Source: DASQZK01 sp963763215
Lineage (GTDB): Bacteria; Bacteroidota; Bacteroidia; Bacteroidales; GCA-2748055
DNA: 64,000 bases
Direction of reading: 5' to 3'
Assembly: GCA_963763215.1 (NCBI GenBank)
Contig: CAVXNX010000017.1
Coordinates: 62,001 to 126,000, forward strand
Part shown: piece after piece, positions 10,520 through 21,238 of the stretch
Position numbering within the stretch: the first letter of the stretch is position 1
How the letters are laid out: each line of letters opens with the position of its first letter
Position numbers and translations under genes: made by a program
The notes under the pieces: generated by a model
What the model was told of the DNA's origin: nothing
Seen by the model: the letters and a program-made list of their open reading frames with translations, nothing else
Database searches by the model: none

Positions 10520-12452
10520 TTACCTGGGTCTGACAATGGCCACAAATCCTCCGCCCGGCGCCATCCTGACGGTCAATGCCGATGATGCGCCGGTTGTGCC
10601 GGAGCTCTTTACCAGGTTCTCAGCCCTGACATCGGCATCCGGGGCATCCGCCCAGCTCTCGATGGTATACTTCCCCTTGCCCAAGAAAGTCCATCTTCAG
10701 ATCTGTTTCCCGGGCCACGCTGTTGTTCATGACGCCGATATACCAGACATTCCCGGATTTTTTGGCGACAGCAACGTATTCTCCCGGGGCGCCTCCCAAA
10801 ACCCGGATATCGTCCCAGACGGTGGGCACCTCTTTCAAAAAATCCACTCCCGGCTGTCCCTTGTAATGATCGGGATCATCGCAGACGGTGGTAATGGGAC
10901 TATCGTAGACAACGAACATGGCCAGTTGCTGACACCGTGTATTCATCACGTTGGCGGGGACCCCGATCCGGAAATTCTCCGGCGTCCGGTTGAGAAATCC
11001 TCCGGGGGTATAATCCATCGGACCGGCGAGCATCCGGGTAAAGGCAAGAGTGACATTATGCTCGGGAGTGATCCGGGTGGACCATTTGCTGTATTCATTG
11101 CCCATCACGCCCTCGCGGGTCATCAGGTTGGGATAGGTCCTCCGGAATCCGTCGGGTTTGTAGGCGCCGTGAAAGTTGATCATGAGGTGATGATCAGCCG
11201 CTTCTTTCACCATCGTGTGGTACCAGTTCACCATTTCCTGGTGGTCGCTGGCCATGAAGTCGATCTTGACACCGGCGATACCCCATTTTTCATAAAGCGG
11301 GAAGGCATCCTTGTATTGCCTGTCGGCATCGGTCCAATAGAGCCACAGCCAGCACCTGACATTTTTCTCTTTGGCGAACCGGAGCACTTCCGGCATATCG
11401 ACAGCGGGATTCACCGTCGTAATATCCGATCCGGGAGTATTAAAGGGACCATACCATTGCCAGTCGATCAGCATATAAGGAAATCCCATATCGGAGGCAA
11501 ACTGGATGTATTTTTTTATGGTTTCCGTATCCATTTTCACCTCACCGCTCCACCAGTGATCCCAGGCGCATTTTCCGGGCTTTATCCAGGAAACATCATC
11601 CAGTGCGCAGGGAGCATTGAGGTTCATGATGATTTCCGATTCCACCAGCGCGCCGGGACTGTCGCCCAGCATGACCACTCTCCAGGGCGACCAGTTTTCT
11701 CCCTCGTAGGTGACCTTCACCGACTTTTCGTCCTTCCCGGGGGCAGGCGCCAGCCGGGTATGAAGGGTCACTCCCTGGGTATCCGGGGTATTTTTCCGGG
11801 CGAGGTAAAAGCCGGCCCAGTTGGTGATATTCGCCTCCGTGATGGCGGCGTAACAATTCCCGGCCACCTTCACCAGCATGGGCAGCCCGATGAAACTGTT
11901 CTCACCGGCATCCGAAAGATTCATGGGACGGAAATCGGCCTCCTGGTGCGTATAGTATCCTCCATAATCGGCCATCCACGCCTGGTGATCGGCAGGAAAA
12001 CGGAAGGTTGTCAGTTCCTGCGTGATGGACGGAACCAGGTTGTGCTGTTGCGGGTAAAGGTAACGAAAGGCGACACCGTCGTCATACGCCCTGAAAACCA
12101 GTTGCAAGGTCCGTTCGGGGAAAGCTTTTTCCCGGAGCGAAACCCGGAGCTCATTATACCGGTCCTGAATACTTTTATGGACTCCGAAAACCGGTTCCCA
12201 CGAATCGTCGTGCGACACGGTCTGGCTGCCGGTGATCTCCATCCCCTGTCCAAGATCCGGCTCCTGGCTGAAAACAAGGCCCATTCCTGAATTTTCCAGA
12301 ACAGGGATATCGTTGAACCAGACGGACCAGGAAAGATTTTGACCGGATGAGAATTCGAGGCGGATAGAGCTGTCGGGCGACCGGAGAACAAGATCAGCTC
12401 CGAAAGTAACGGCACTGATCCAGGGTAGGAGGAGAAAAAGGCATTTCTTCAT
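10520..12452 (-). CDS. GH97 alpha-glycosidase
   Basis: Secreted family GH97 enzyme (alpha-glucosidase or alpha-galactosidase), about 644 residues after repair. The ATG at 12452 starts a signal peptide (MKKCLFLLLPWISAVTFGA). The N-terminal beta-super-sandwich contains YDDGVAFRYLYP; the barrel carries AWDHWWSGE, YMLIDWQWYG, WGIAGVKIDFM, INFHGAYKPDG and TREGVMGNEYSKW. In characterised GH97 proteins an Asp at the KIDF position goes with the retaining (alpha-galactosidase) type and a Gly with the inverting type. The Asp seen here therefore hints at retention; this is an inference from motif alignment by eye. A CCCC run at 10673-10676 has one base too many; corrected, the C-terminus reads KYTIESWADAPDADVRAENL and ends VRPR with TAA at 10520-10522. 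Confidence 0.92.
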
Positions 12453-12522
12453 CTCTGGAAGGGTATTTTGGATTCAAAACCGAAAATAAAGAAAAAGATG
12501 AACAAAAAGCCTCTTTCGGAAA

Positions 12523-12894
12523 TTAATATTCAACAAAATTGAACGGGATCCCGATTTTGCTCTGGATGATTTCACCCAGTTCCAGAATTTCGGGATCATC
12601 ATAATCGAAATACCAGTTCACAATGACCGAATGCCCCTTCGTCTGTGGAATATCTTTGAGATCACTTAAAATTTCAAAAACATATTTCACGGAGGCCGTA
12701 TCAATGTAATCGAATTTCAGATTTACTTCTGTCAATTTCTCGGGTTTTTTGAGGTAATCCCTCACCCAGTTTTTAATGGGGGTAAAGAAAACCTTGGGGT
12801 CGTTGGTGATTGAACAGCCGGTAAAATTCATTTTTCCGGCTATACAACTGACTTCAAGTGTCTTAGCGGTTTTGTCAATACTCAGGTTTTTCAT
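12523..12894 (-). CDS. SiaC-family (DUF1987) regulatory phosphoprotein
   Basis: Small cytoplasmic protein of 123 residues matching the DUF1987/SiaC family. In Pseudomonas aeruginosa SiaC is a phospho-switched partner of the diguanylate cyclase SiaD and the kinase SiaB. Seen: a beta-rich start (LSIDKTAKTLEVSCIAGKMNFTG), KVFFTPIKNWVRDYLKKPEKLTEVNLKFDYIDTASVKYVFEIL, and VIVNWYFDYDDPEILELGEII. The IDTASVK segment holds the Ser/Thr in the position where SiaC is phosphorylated. The frame is intact. No SiaA, SiaB or SiaD homologue is in the window. It is divergent from an exopolysaccharide-type glycosylphosphotransferase, which would fit a surface or biofilm role, but the link is only positional. 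Confidence 0.8.
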   Translation of the reverse strand: MKNLSIDKTAKTLEVSCIAGKMNFTGCSITNDPKVFFTPIKNWVRDYLKKPEKLTEVNLKFDYIDTASVKYVFEILSDLKDIPQTKGHSVIVNWYFDYDDPEILELGEIIQSKIGIPFNFVEY

Positions 12895-13213
12895 TCCAGT
12901 GGCTTAGCAGAGTTTTCAAAATAAAATTAACTATTAAACGGTGAATAAAGTTCATTTAAAACATATTTTGACAAGCGTCATTATTTTATAGACAATCTAC
13001 GAATATTGCTATTTCAATCCACTTTTTGCCAAAAATCTCATCTTTCTGTCTCATCAGCGGGAAGGACTTTTCCCTTTTCCGGCAGAAAAAATCATTTGGC
13101 CACACTTTAAGCATATTGATCAAAATCGGGAGCTCCGGGAGCCTGAAAACCGTTGAAAATAGCCGAATATTTCGGAACTTGCATAACAAATAAGACAGCC
13201 TCAAACTGTTGTT
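12895..13213. other. Divergent intergenic region, no gene seen
   Basis: AT-rich region between the SiaC-like gene and the sugar transferase; it must carry both promoters. I found no exact TAnnTTTG on either strand. A 72-codon minus-strand open frame in it has no family resemblance and is not called. Confidence 0.5.
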
Positions 13214-14653
13214 ATGAGCAAAATAATCAGCAAACTGAAGGATTACAGGACCAACAATCAGGGCAAGATTAAGCTCTTTCTGGATGTGATTGAATTTTTG
13301 GCCGTCATCTTATCTTTTCCGATTTCCATCCTGATCGTCAAGGAGATCTTCATCCCTTCCTGGGAGATCAACATTTCCACCACCTGTCTTTTCGGGTTTT
13401 ACCTGATCGTTTCATGGTATGTGCTTTCCCGGATCACGGCGATGGCCAAGGTCCCCAGGACCCAGCGTTACATGACCCTCATTTTCCAGTTTATCCGGGT
13501 GAATTTCATCATCCTTCTCGTGTTGCTGTTTATCAAGGTTGCCTTCAGGCTGACTTCCATCCCGCTTGTATTCATTTTCACCTATGTCTTCCTGTCACTT
13601 GGCTCAACACTTTTCCTCCGGCTGATGGCCTATTCCTTACTGAAAACCTACCGGGCCAACGGTTATGACCTCCACCAGGTCCTGATCATCGCCGATTCAT
13701 TTTCCGACGGGATCATCGAAAGGCTTTTCAACCAAAAGGAATGGGGGTTCCAGATCAGGGGCATCATCACGAATTCCAAACTGATCCGGGCCAAATTCGG
13801 GAAGGATATTGCCATCATCGACTGGCCTTCCGACATCAAAGGACTGATCGACAAGAACATCATCGATGAGGTATTGTATTGCAAGAGCAATATTGATGAC
13901 CAGCAGGTCAGGGAGATCGCCGAGATCTGCGGTGAGGTCGGTGTGATTTTCCGGATGCAGTCTTCCGTTTCCCCGCTGGATCCGCTGCAGCTCCAGCTGA
14001 AGACGCTCAACAATTCGGCCGACCTGACCCTCGTCGACATTCCCTCCAACAACATTTCCCTGATTCTGAAGACGATCAGTGATATTTATTTTTCCGTATC
14101 GGCGCTTCTTCTTCTGCTGCCTGTCATGATCTTCATCGGCATACTCATCAAGATCGAGTCCCGCGGACCGGTATTTTTCAGGCAGGAAAGGATCGGCCTG
14201 AGAGGACGCAAGTTCCAGCTGTTCAAATTCCGCACCATGGTTGTCAACGCCGAAGAGATGCTCGAGAAACTGAAAGGTCAGAACCAGGCCGATGGGCCCG
14301 TCTTCAAAATCAAAAAAGATCCGAGGATCACACGCGTCGGGTTGATCCTGAGAAAAACCGGGCTTGACGAACTGCCCCAGCTTTATAACGTGCTCCGTGG
14401 CGAAATGTCGCTCATCGGCCCCCGGCCGCCCCTCGAATCCGAAGTCCGTTCCTACGAAAGATGGCAGCTCAGGCGACTCTCCGTCAAACCCGGAATCACC
14501 TGTACCTGGCAGGTCATTCCTAACCGGAACGATGTCAAATTTGAAAAATGGATGCGCATGGACCTCAACTATATCGACAACTGGTCCCTCATTAAAGATT
14601 TCCAGTTATTTTTCAAAACCATACGAACCATATTCCTTGCCGGAGGACACTAA
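13214..14653 (+). CDS. Polyprenyl-phosphate sugar phosphotransferase (exopolysaccharide initiation)
   Basis: Membrane enzyme of 479 residues that transfers a sugar-1-phosphate from a UDP-sugar to undecaprenyl phosphate, the first step in exopolysaccharide or capsule assembly. Seen: four N-terminal helices (VIEFLAVILSFPISILIV, LFGFYLIVSWYVL, FIILLVLLFIKVAF, VFIFTYVFLSLGS), a Rossmann-like CoA-binding-type middle part (HQVLIIADSF), a fifth helix (SVSALLLLLPVMIFIGILI), then the catalytic sugar transferase domain with ESRGPVFFRQERIGLRGR, FKFRTM, LDELPQLYNVLRGEMS and GPRPP. The frame is intact. No glycosyltransferase, Wzx or Wzy gene is adjacent, so it is an orphan initiator here. WbaP/WcaJ-type; donor sugar unknown. 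Confidence 0.93.
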   Translation: MSKIISKLKDYRTNNQGKIKLFLDVIEFLAVILSFPISILIVKEIFIPSWEINISTTCLFGFYLIVSWYVLSRITAMAKVPRTQRYMTLIFQFIRVNFIILLVLLFIKVAFRLTSIPLVFIFTYVFLSLGSTLFLRLMAYSLLKTYRANGYDLHQVLIIADSFSDGIIERLFNQKEWGFQIRGIITNSKLIRAKFGKDIAIIDWPSDIKGLIDKNIIDEVLYCKSNIDDQQVREIAEICGEVGVIFRMQSSVSPLDPLQLQLKTLNNSADLTLVDIPSNNISLILKTISDIYFSVSALLLLLPVMIFIGILIKIESRGPVFFRQERIGLRGRKFQLFKFRTMVVNAEEMLEKLKGQNQADGPVFKIKKDPRITRVGLILRKTGLDELPQLYNVLRGEMSLIGPRPPLESEVRSYERWQLRRLSVKPGITCTWQVIPNRNDVKFEKWMRMDLNYIDNWSLIKDFQLFFKTIRTIFLAGGH

Positions 14654-14695
14654 AAATCTTTTTCATCTCCTCTATTTTCATTATTTTTCCAACAA

Positions 14696-14720
14696 CGGGC
14701 CGGACATCCTCTCCGGCCCG
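14696..14720 (+). terminator. Hairpin terminator after the sugar transferase
   Basis: CGGGCCGGA and TCCGGCCCG form a perfect 9-bp stem with a 7-nt loop, 43 bp after the stop codon. The T-tract behind it is weak (CTTCTTT). Confidence 0.6.
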
Positions 14721-14878
14721 CTTCTTTACATGCCGCCTTATAACTCCCTGAAAAAACGGACATTCATCCTCTTTAACATTTTTTAACACAGAACACGCCG
14801 CCCCCTCTTGAAGTGATGGCAAATTAATTGTTGTAGCAATGAAATACCACTGCGCTTCTGTGAAAAAAACAAGTGATT

Positions 14879-17800
14879 ATGAAAAGGTATGGTTATCTCA
14901 TCTACGGATCATTCATAACTCTCATCACGCTGTTCTGCTTTCTGCCCGCCGCAAATGGCCAGTACTTTGGCCAAAATAAACCCACCTATAAGGTCTTCCA
15001 TTACAAAGTCTACCAGACTCCCCACTTCGAGATCTATCATTACCTCAATAATGATTCCGTTCTCACCCAGCTGGGGTATATGAGTGAGGAATGGTACCGT
15101 CAGCATCAGGAAATTTTCCGGGACACGTTTCGTCGAAGAAATCCGATCCTCTTTTACAACAACCACTCCGACTTCCAGCAGACCAATGCCGTCGGAAGCC
15201 TCATGGGTGAAGGCACCGGCGGAGTGACCGAAGGCTTGAAACAACGTGTGATCCTTCCCCTGACCGCTTCATTTGCCCAGACAAATCATGTCCTGGGACA
15301 TGAACTCGTGCATGCCTTCCAGTACAATCTTACTGATCAATAAAGATTCGCTCAAACTTTCAAGTGTGCAAAATATTCCACTATGGATGACCGAAGGGAT
15401 GGCCGAATATCTTTCTCTTGGGCAGCGTCGATGAAAATACCGCCATGTGGATGCGGGATGCCGTGATCAACCATGACATCCCGACACTGAAGGATCTGAC
15501 ACAACAGTAACAAGTATTTCCCCTACCGTTACGGACAGGCGTTCTGGGCCATGATCGGAAAGACATTCGGTGATTCGTCGATCGTCGTTCTTTATAACAC
15601 AACCGCCCGTTTCGGCTATGAGAAGGCAATAAAACGCATGTTCGGGATGTCGGCAGAGGATCTCTCCAAAAAATGGAAACAGGCACTGGAAGATCAGTAC
15701 AAGGCGATCATGCCCGACACCGTGGATCATCCCAGGGGAGAGAAGATCCTCTTTGCCGAAAATGCGGGAAATATCAACGTCTCCCCTTCCCTGAGCCCCG
15801 ACGGGAAGTACGTCGTCTTTCATTTCCGAAAGGGATATCTTCACCCTCGATCTCTTCCTGGCAGATGCCCACACGGGCAAGATCCTCAAAAAACTGACTT
15901 CACGGATAAACCATAACGAGATCGATGCCCTGAGTTACCTGGAATCTTCAGGGACATGGTCGCCCGACGGCAAATATTTTGCTTTCGTCGTTTTCAGTGA
16001 AGGCGTGAAAAAACTGATCGTTATCGATGTTGACCGGCGAAAGGAGGTGGACGAAATTGAATACCCCGGCGTTCCTGCCATCAATAATCCGTCCTGGTCA
16101 CCCGACGGGAGCAGCATTGTGGTCTCCGGCCTGGTTGAAGGGGTATCCGATCTTTACCTTTTCAATGTGAACACACGGAAGATGACACAGCTCACCCATG
16201 ACGCCTGGGCCAATATGCAGCCCACCTGGTCGCCCGATGGCAAATCCATCGCTTTCGTCACCGACCGGCCCATTCCCGGTCAAAACACAGAGTTCATCCA
16301 CAGCTTTTATAACCTGGCGATCATTAATGCTGACGATCCATCCCGGGAAACGCTCCTGCATGTTTTCCCCGGCGCGGAAAATCTGAATCCGGTTTATGAC
16401 TCCGACGGCAAGAGCCTGTATTTCCTGTCCGACCGCGACGGTTTCAGGAACATCTACAGGACGGACCTCGGTACCGGGAAAGTCTACCAGCTCACGCACT
16501 ACCTCACCGGGGTTGCAGGGATCACCCCTCTTTCGCCGGCCATCTCCGTGGCCAGGGAAAAAGGGAACCTGGCCTATTCCTATTATAATGCCCATAAGTA
16601 CTCCATTTACTCAGCCAATCCGTCCGATTTCACGGAGGAAGCCGTCAATCCCGATTCACTGAATTTCACCGCGGCAACACTTGCCGCCTTTGGAGCATGA
16701 AGCCTCCAACATCGTCGATCGAACGCTCTATGCCCATGAACAGCCGACGCATGTTGACACGGGAATTTTCCGCAAGGTCCCCTACCGGCCCAAGTTCAAA
16801 CTCGATTATATCTCGAATGTCTCGGCCGGAGTGGCAACGAGCCGTTTCGGAACCGGGATCGCCGGGAGCGTGGCAGCCATCTTCAGCGATATCGTCGGCG
16901 ATAACCAGCTTTACCTTAATGCTGCGTTAAATGGTGAAATCTATGATTTCGGGGCACAGGCCGCATTCATCAACCAGAAACACAAGATCGACTGGGGTGC
17001 CTCTCTCTCACATATCCCTTACTATTTCGGAGGCAGTTCCATATCGCCCGACACACTCTACCCAGAATGGCGAACCTCTTCCGACGACCAAATTAAGCCT
17101 CGATATCATCCGGATGTTCGAGGAAAAGCTGGCTTTTTTTGCCTATTATCCCCTCACCCAGACGCGAAGGATCGAATTCGGTGCCTCCACCGCCTATTAC
17201 CACTACCGGTATGACCAATATAACACTTATTACGACGACCGGGGATACGTGATCGGGACCAACCGCCATAAACTGGACGCTCCGCCCGGTTTTCCGTTGC
17301 AGGAACTCGACGCCGCCTATGTTTTCGACGATAGCCAGTTCGGGATGACCGCCCCGGTTATCGGACAACGTTACCGGGTCTCGGCGACAAAATTCTTCGG
17401 TAAAGTCGGATTCATTTCCACAACGGTCGATTACAGGAAATATTTCTACATCAAGCCCTTCACAATCGCATTCCGGGCCATAAATCTCGGCCGCTGGGGG
17501 AAGAACGCGGATCAGAATCTTTTCTATCCGCTTATACCTGGGATATCCCTGGTATATAAGGGGATATGATTATTCCACCATCTATACCTCCAACCCTTCG
17601 CAGACAACTTACGTGGGGAATCTCTTTGGGACCGACATCACTATTTCCAACCTGGAACTCCGGATGCCCCTTTCGGGTCCCAAACGGCTCGCCTTCATCA
17701 AGTCCAAATATTTCCTGACGGATCTCAACCTGTTTCTCGATGGCGGACTGGCGATGAGCAAGGGCTACGCGCTGGGAAAAGACTGGTTCAATCCCGGCCC

Positions 17801-17954
17801 GAATGAACGCGTCCCGGTTTTCAGCGCGGGGGTATCCATCCGGTTCAATGTCTTCGGCTATGCTGTCCTCGAACCCTTTTTCGCCATCCCGGTGACACAG
17901 AATTTCAGTATTAAAAATGGTTCGTTCGGCCTGAATTTCTTCCCCGGCTGGTAA
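14879..17954 (+). CDS. Metalloprotease / TolB-propeller / outer-membrane barrel fusion protein
   Basis: A protein of about 1,025 residues with three parts. The ATG at 14879 starts a signal peptide (YLIYGSFITLITLFCF...ANG). Residues about 30-280 look like a peptidase MA-type zinc protease: HVLGHELVHAFQYN (HExxH) and MTEGMAEYLSLG, whose Glu may be the third ligand. Residues about 300-600 are TolB/PD40 propeller repeats (SLSPDGKYVVF, TWSPDGKYFAF, SWSPDGSSIVVS, TWSPDGKSIAFVTDR). The last 400 residues are beta-strands resembling a BamA/surface-antigen barrel, with GYPWYIRGYD and FLDGGLAMS. At least seven single-base lesions occur (near 15338, 15421, 15509, 15830, 16683, 17065, 17545); every piece continues the next. 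It probably acts at the outer membrane; substrate unknown. Such proteins are often annotated as Tol biopolymer transporters. Confidence 0.78.
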
Positions 17955-18050
17955 CTCACCGATTAACGTGACAGGGGAAAAGGATGGGGGTCCTTCTTCA
18001 CGGGGATTTTCACCGAAACTGCATCCGATGAAGGTTCAGCGGATCCCGGG

Positions 18051-20346
18051 TCAGCGATGACTCAGCCTTATGGGTTTCTGCCCGTCGAAGACAAAATGTT
18101 CCACGACGTTTCCGTCGAACCGGACCGGTCCGGATTTCATTCCTTCGGCCCGGATGCCGCTCCGGTCGCCCGATATCATGAGGTCCAGGTGCTTTGCAGC
18201 CACCGGGCTGATGGTCACCTCCATTTGCGTTCCCTTCACATACCCGGAAACTTCAACCCCCTGCGCCGTCCGGATTCCTTTGAACTCAAGCCGTTGTCCT
18301 TCCCAGGCCGGAAGCAGGCAGGGAAAAAGGTCGGTAAACCCTCGCCAATCCTGGACCACCGCATCAGTGAACGTTTCCAGATAGAGGGCCATCATGGGGA
18401 AATAGTAGGCTTTGTTCATGTGCCATCCGGGCCAGAAACTGGATTCGTAAAACTGGATCCAGCGCGGATCGGCGCCATGACAGGGTTGGATCGCCCATAA
18501 GTCCCTCTCCAACTGGGCCGGGTCCTTCATCCGGCAGGAAGTCAGGGCGAATTCGCCAAAAGTCCAGCCCAGATGTCAATGGTTTTTTGGCGTCCTTTGT
18601 CAGTTCATAACGGTTTTTCCAGGCCAGTTCCACCGGTGATCCTTCACCGGCCAGATCAGGCATGGGCAGGTAAGCGACGGGGTTCAGCTGAACGGGATGT
18701 TTCTGGCTGTTCAGGGGCCGGTGATCGCCTTCATAAGTGGCGTACCATCCTTCCGGCCGGAGGAGGGTCTGGCGGGTGTACCCCGAATGCAGGATCCCGG
18801 AAGCCCGGCGATGCAGGGAGGTGTCGGCGATGCCAAGGATTTCACTGGCGGCGAGGTAATTGCGCGTGGTGTACTCTGCACTGTAGGAAGCTCCCAGCAG
18901 GTTTCGCAGCTGTCCGGCCGTGGAAGAGGCCTCATCCTGTCCCCGGGCAAAACGGTGATAGATGTCGAAGGTGCCCTGCGGGTTCCTGAACGAGATATTG
19001 GTATAGAACCGGCATACCTCTTCCAGCACGGGGAAATATTTCCGGAGGAATTCACGGTCGCGCGTCACCAGGTAATACTGCCAGACCATGGCCGCCACGT
19101 ATGCCGGGTTATGAAGTTCATAGGAGTCGGGAGCTGACCACCCCGTTTTTCTCATAGTCGTCCCAACGGGTGAAGGGAGGTGTCCAGGGATAGTAGGCCC
19201 CTGGCACCCCGATGATCCGCCTGCAGTATGCTTCCGCCTCGGGAAGGACACTGAGCCAGTATGAAAGGGCTTTTTCAAACCGGTCGTTGAGTCCCAGGCG
19301 AGGGAAGCGTCCGGGCGACATAGTAGACATCCTGGGGAAAGGTAAAGCCCCAGATGTTTGAATTCAGGCCGGTTGGCACCATGGGCCGTTCGGGGATGGG
19401 CGGAAAATTCGAAATGGCATAGTACTTCATGCGGGTCCAGATCTTTGCCTCCCGCTGCGTCGGAAAATCGATCCACGACGCCTCCCAGTCCCGGTGCCAG
19501 ATCTCCGCATGACGGGCGAGCAGCTCGTCGAAGGAACGATCCAGTATCTCCTGACCCGGGCAGTCGGGCCGTTCGATGAAAAATTCCACCAGGTTATCCT
19601 CCTTTTCCAGCGGGATGATGACCTCGTGACCGGCGGTGCTGACCGGGTTGTTCGATTTAATGATCCAGTCGGTCACGGAAAGGTCGGTGGACGACCGGAT
19701 AAAAGCCATGGAATCCCGAACCTCAAAATGAAGACCGATCGGGTCGACAGGCCATCCGAAATGGTTGTTCTGCGATTTTGATGTTTCGCAGTTGATCCGC
19801 AAAACCAGCTTTTTTCCAGGGGCTGAAGTCTTCCTTTTTATCCGCATCACGAAGAGATTCGGATCAGCCTGACTGGCGAAGGCCTTTATCTCGACAGGGC
19901 CGTACAGATCATAGCTCGTTGTAAGTGTCCCATCATAGAGATCGAGGACCTGGGAATACCTTTTGCAATCCATCAGGTTTAAAACGGAACTTCCATCGGC
20001 AAATTCAGCCTGGATAATGGCCAGGGGAAACTGGATCTGGCGTGAAGATGTATCCCGGTCATAATTCCCGATATACCCGAAAACGGTCCTCCCCTGCGGA
20101 TAGCCATAATCGGGCGTGCTCTGAAATCCCATCTGATCGAAGCATCCGCCGACAATGCCATTGGAAACCATCAGGGGCACATAGGGATCGCCCGTCTGGA
20201 AAGAGTCGAAGGTATAAACGATGTTGCTTTTCCGGACGACCGGGAGCTGCGGATCGCGGACTGTCATCCCGGGGGGATTCATGGGAGCAGGAAAAAAATG
20301 AAAAAACAATGAGCAGAAGAAAAAAAGGAAGGAGTTGTCGCCGCAT
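18051..20346 (-). CDS. GH65-like six-hairpin glycosidase, lipoprotein
   Basis: About 765 residues, predicted (alpha/alpha)6-barrel glycosidase. The ATG at 20346 gives a lipoprotein signal (LLPFFLLLIVFSFFSCS). Seen: VSNGIVGGCFDQMGF, WGFTFPQDVYYVAR, YYPWTPPFTRWDDYE, SYELHNPAYVAAMVWQYYLVTRDREFLRKYFP, ARGQDEASS (resembling the GPDE motif with the GH65 acid), and WTFGEFALTSCRM. Four lesions: C-run near 20283, near 19325, an A-run near 19154 and near 18577; one base removed at each gives an uninterrupted protein. GH65 is the best match by motif, but related families of the same fold (for example GH95-like) are possible. The gene lies downstream of araD and a symporter on the same strand, which points to a pentose- or related sugar-containing substrate. 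Confidence 0.6.
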
Positions 20347-20452
20347 AGGTGTTTTCCGTTTAAAAGAAAGATACGGGAGCCCGGACCGTTTCGGTGGCCA
20401 GGCGCATGTTTTTTGAATCGCGCTGACGCGGACGTCGTGTCGACCAGGCAGG

Positions 20453-21140
20453 TCAGACCTGTCCATAATAAGCATCCTTGCCATGCTTTCGCTGGAAATG
20501 CTTATCGAGGAGGAATTTCTCCAGGGAGCGGTTATTTCCAAGGGCGATGGTCCGGTAGGCCATCCGGGCAACCTGTTCCAGGACGACGGCATTATGAACG
20601 GCATCCAAGCGGGCTGTCACCCCAGGCAAAAGGGCCATGACCGGCCACCAGGACCGCCGGCATCTCCATCGGGTCCAGGTCTTTAAAGGTCTCGATAATG
20701 ACTTTTCCCGTGTTGACCTCATAATTGTTGATGACTTCATCCTTCCGGAGAAAGCGGGTGCAGGGAACCTCACCGTGGAAATAATCGGCATGGGTGGTCC
20801 CGAAGGCAGGGATGAAACGCCCTGCCTGGGCCCAGCTGGTGGCCCACTCCGAATGGGTGTGGACGATGCCTCTGATATCTTTGAAATGCCGGTAAAGTTC
20901 GATATGCGACGGGGTATCGCTCGAAGGTTTCAACCTGCCCTCAACGACGTTCCCCCCGAGGTCGACGACAACCATCTGTTCGGGGGTCATTTCTTCATAG
21001 TTGACGCCGGAAGGTTTGATCACGACGAGCTGGCTTGCCGGGTCGAACCCGCTGACATTTCCCCAGGTGAATATCACCAGGTTAAAATTCACCAGTTCCT
21101 TGTTGGCAAGGTAAACCGTATGTTTCAGATCACTCAGCAT
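20453..21140 (-). CDS. araD: L-ribulose-5-phosphate 4-epimerase
   Basis: Converts L-ribulose 5-phosphate to D-xylulose 5-phosphate, the last step of the bacterial L-arabinose pathway; zinc-dependent, class II aldolase fold, cytoplasmic. The sequence follows E. coli AraD closely: FTWGNVSGFD, IKPSGVNYEEM, KPSSDTPSHIELY, zinc ligands in GIVHTHSEWAT, FGTTHADYFHGEVPCTR, GHGPFAWG, VHNAVVLEQVA, and the terminal LLDKHFQRKHG..YYGQ. An ATG at 21140 is preferred over a GTG six bases upstream. One extra base near 20607 breaks the frame; corrected it reads GDSPLDAVHNAVV. It lies 98 bp downstream of the symporter stop and 106 bp upstream of the GH65-like gene, all on the minus strand. No araA or araB is in the window. 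Confidence 0.95.
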
Positions 21141-21178
21141 AGACACGTTGTTTTAGGATACATCACCATCTATTTCTG

Positions 21179-21186
21179 CAAAGGTA
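21179..21186 (-). promoter_or_regulatory. -7 promoter motif upstream of araD
   Basis: The plus strand reads CAAAGGTA (TACCTTTG on the minus strand), 38 bp upstream of the araD ATG and inside the gap after the symporter. It suggests that araD and the glycosidase can be transcribed independently of the symporter. Confidence 0.45.
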
Positions 21187-21238
21187 CGTCTTGCCCGACA
21201 TATCTCAAGAATATTTCCGGTTAAAACCTTGCTTTTCC

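Noticed and set aside
10536..12290. 584-codon plus-strand open frame opposite the GH97 gene
   Set aside because: It is fully antisense to a clear GH97 enzyme, has no domain resemblance, and is explained by GC-rich third positions of the real gene.
12986..13204. 72-codon minus-strand frame upstream of the SiaC-like gene
   Set aside because: No homology recognised and it lies in a divergent promoter region.
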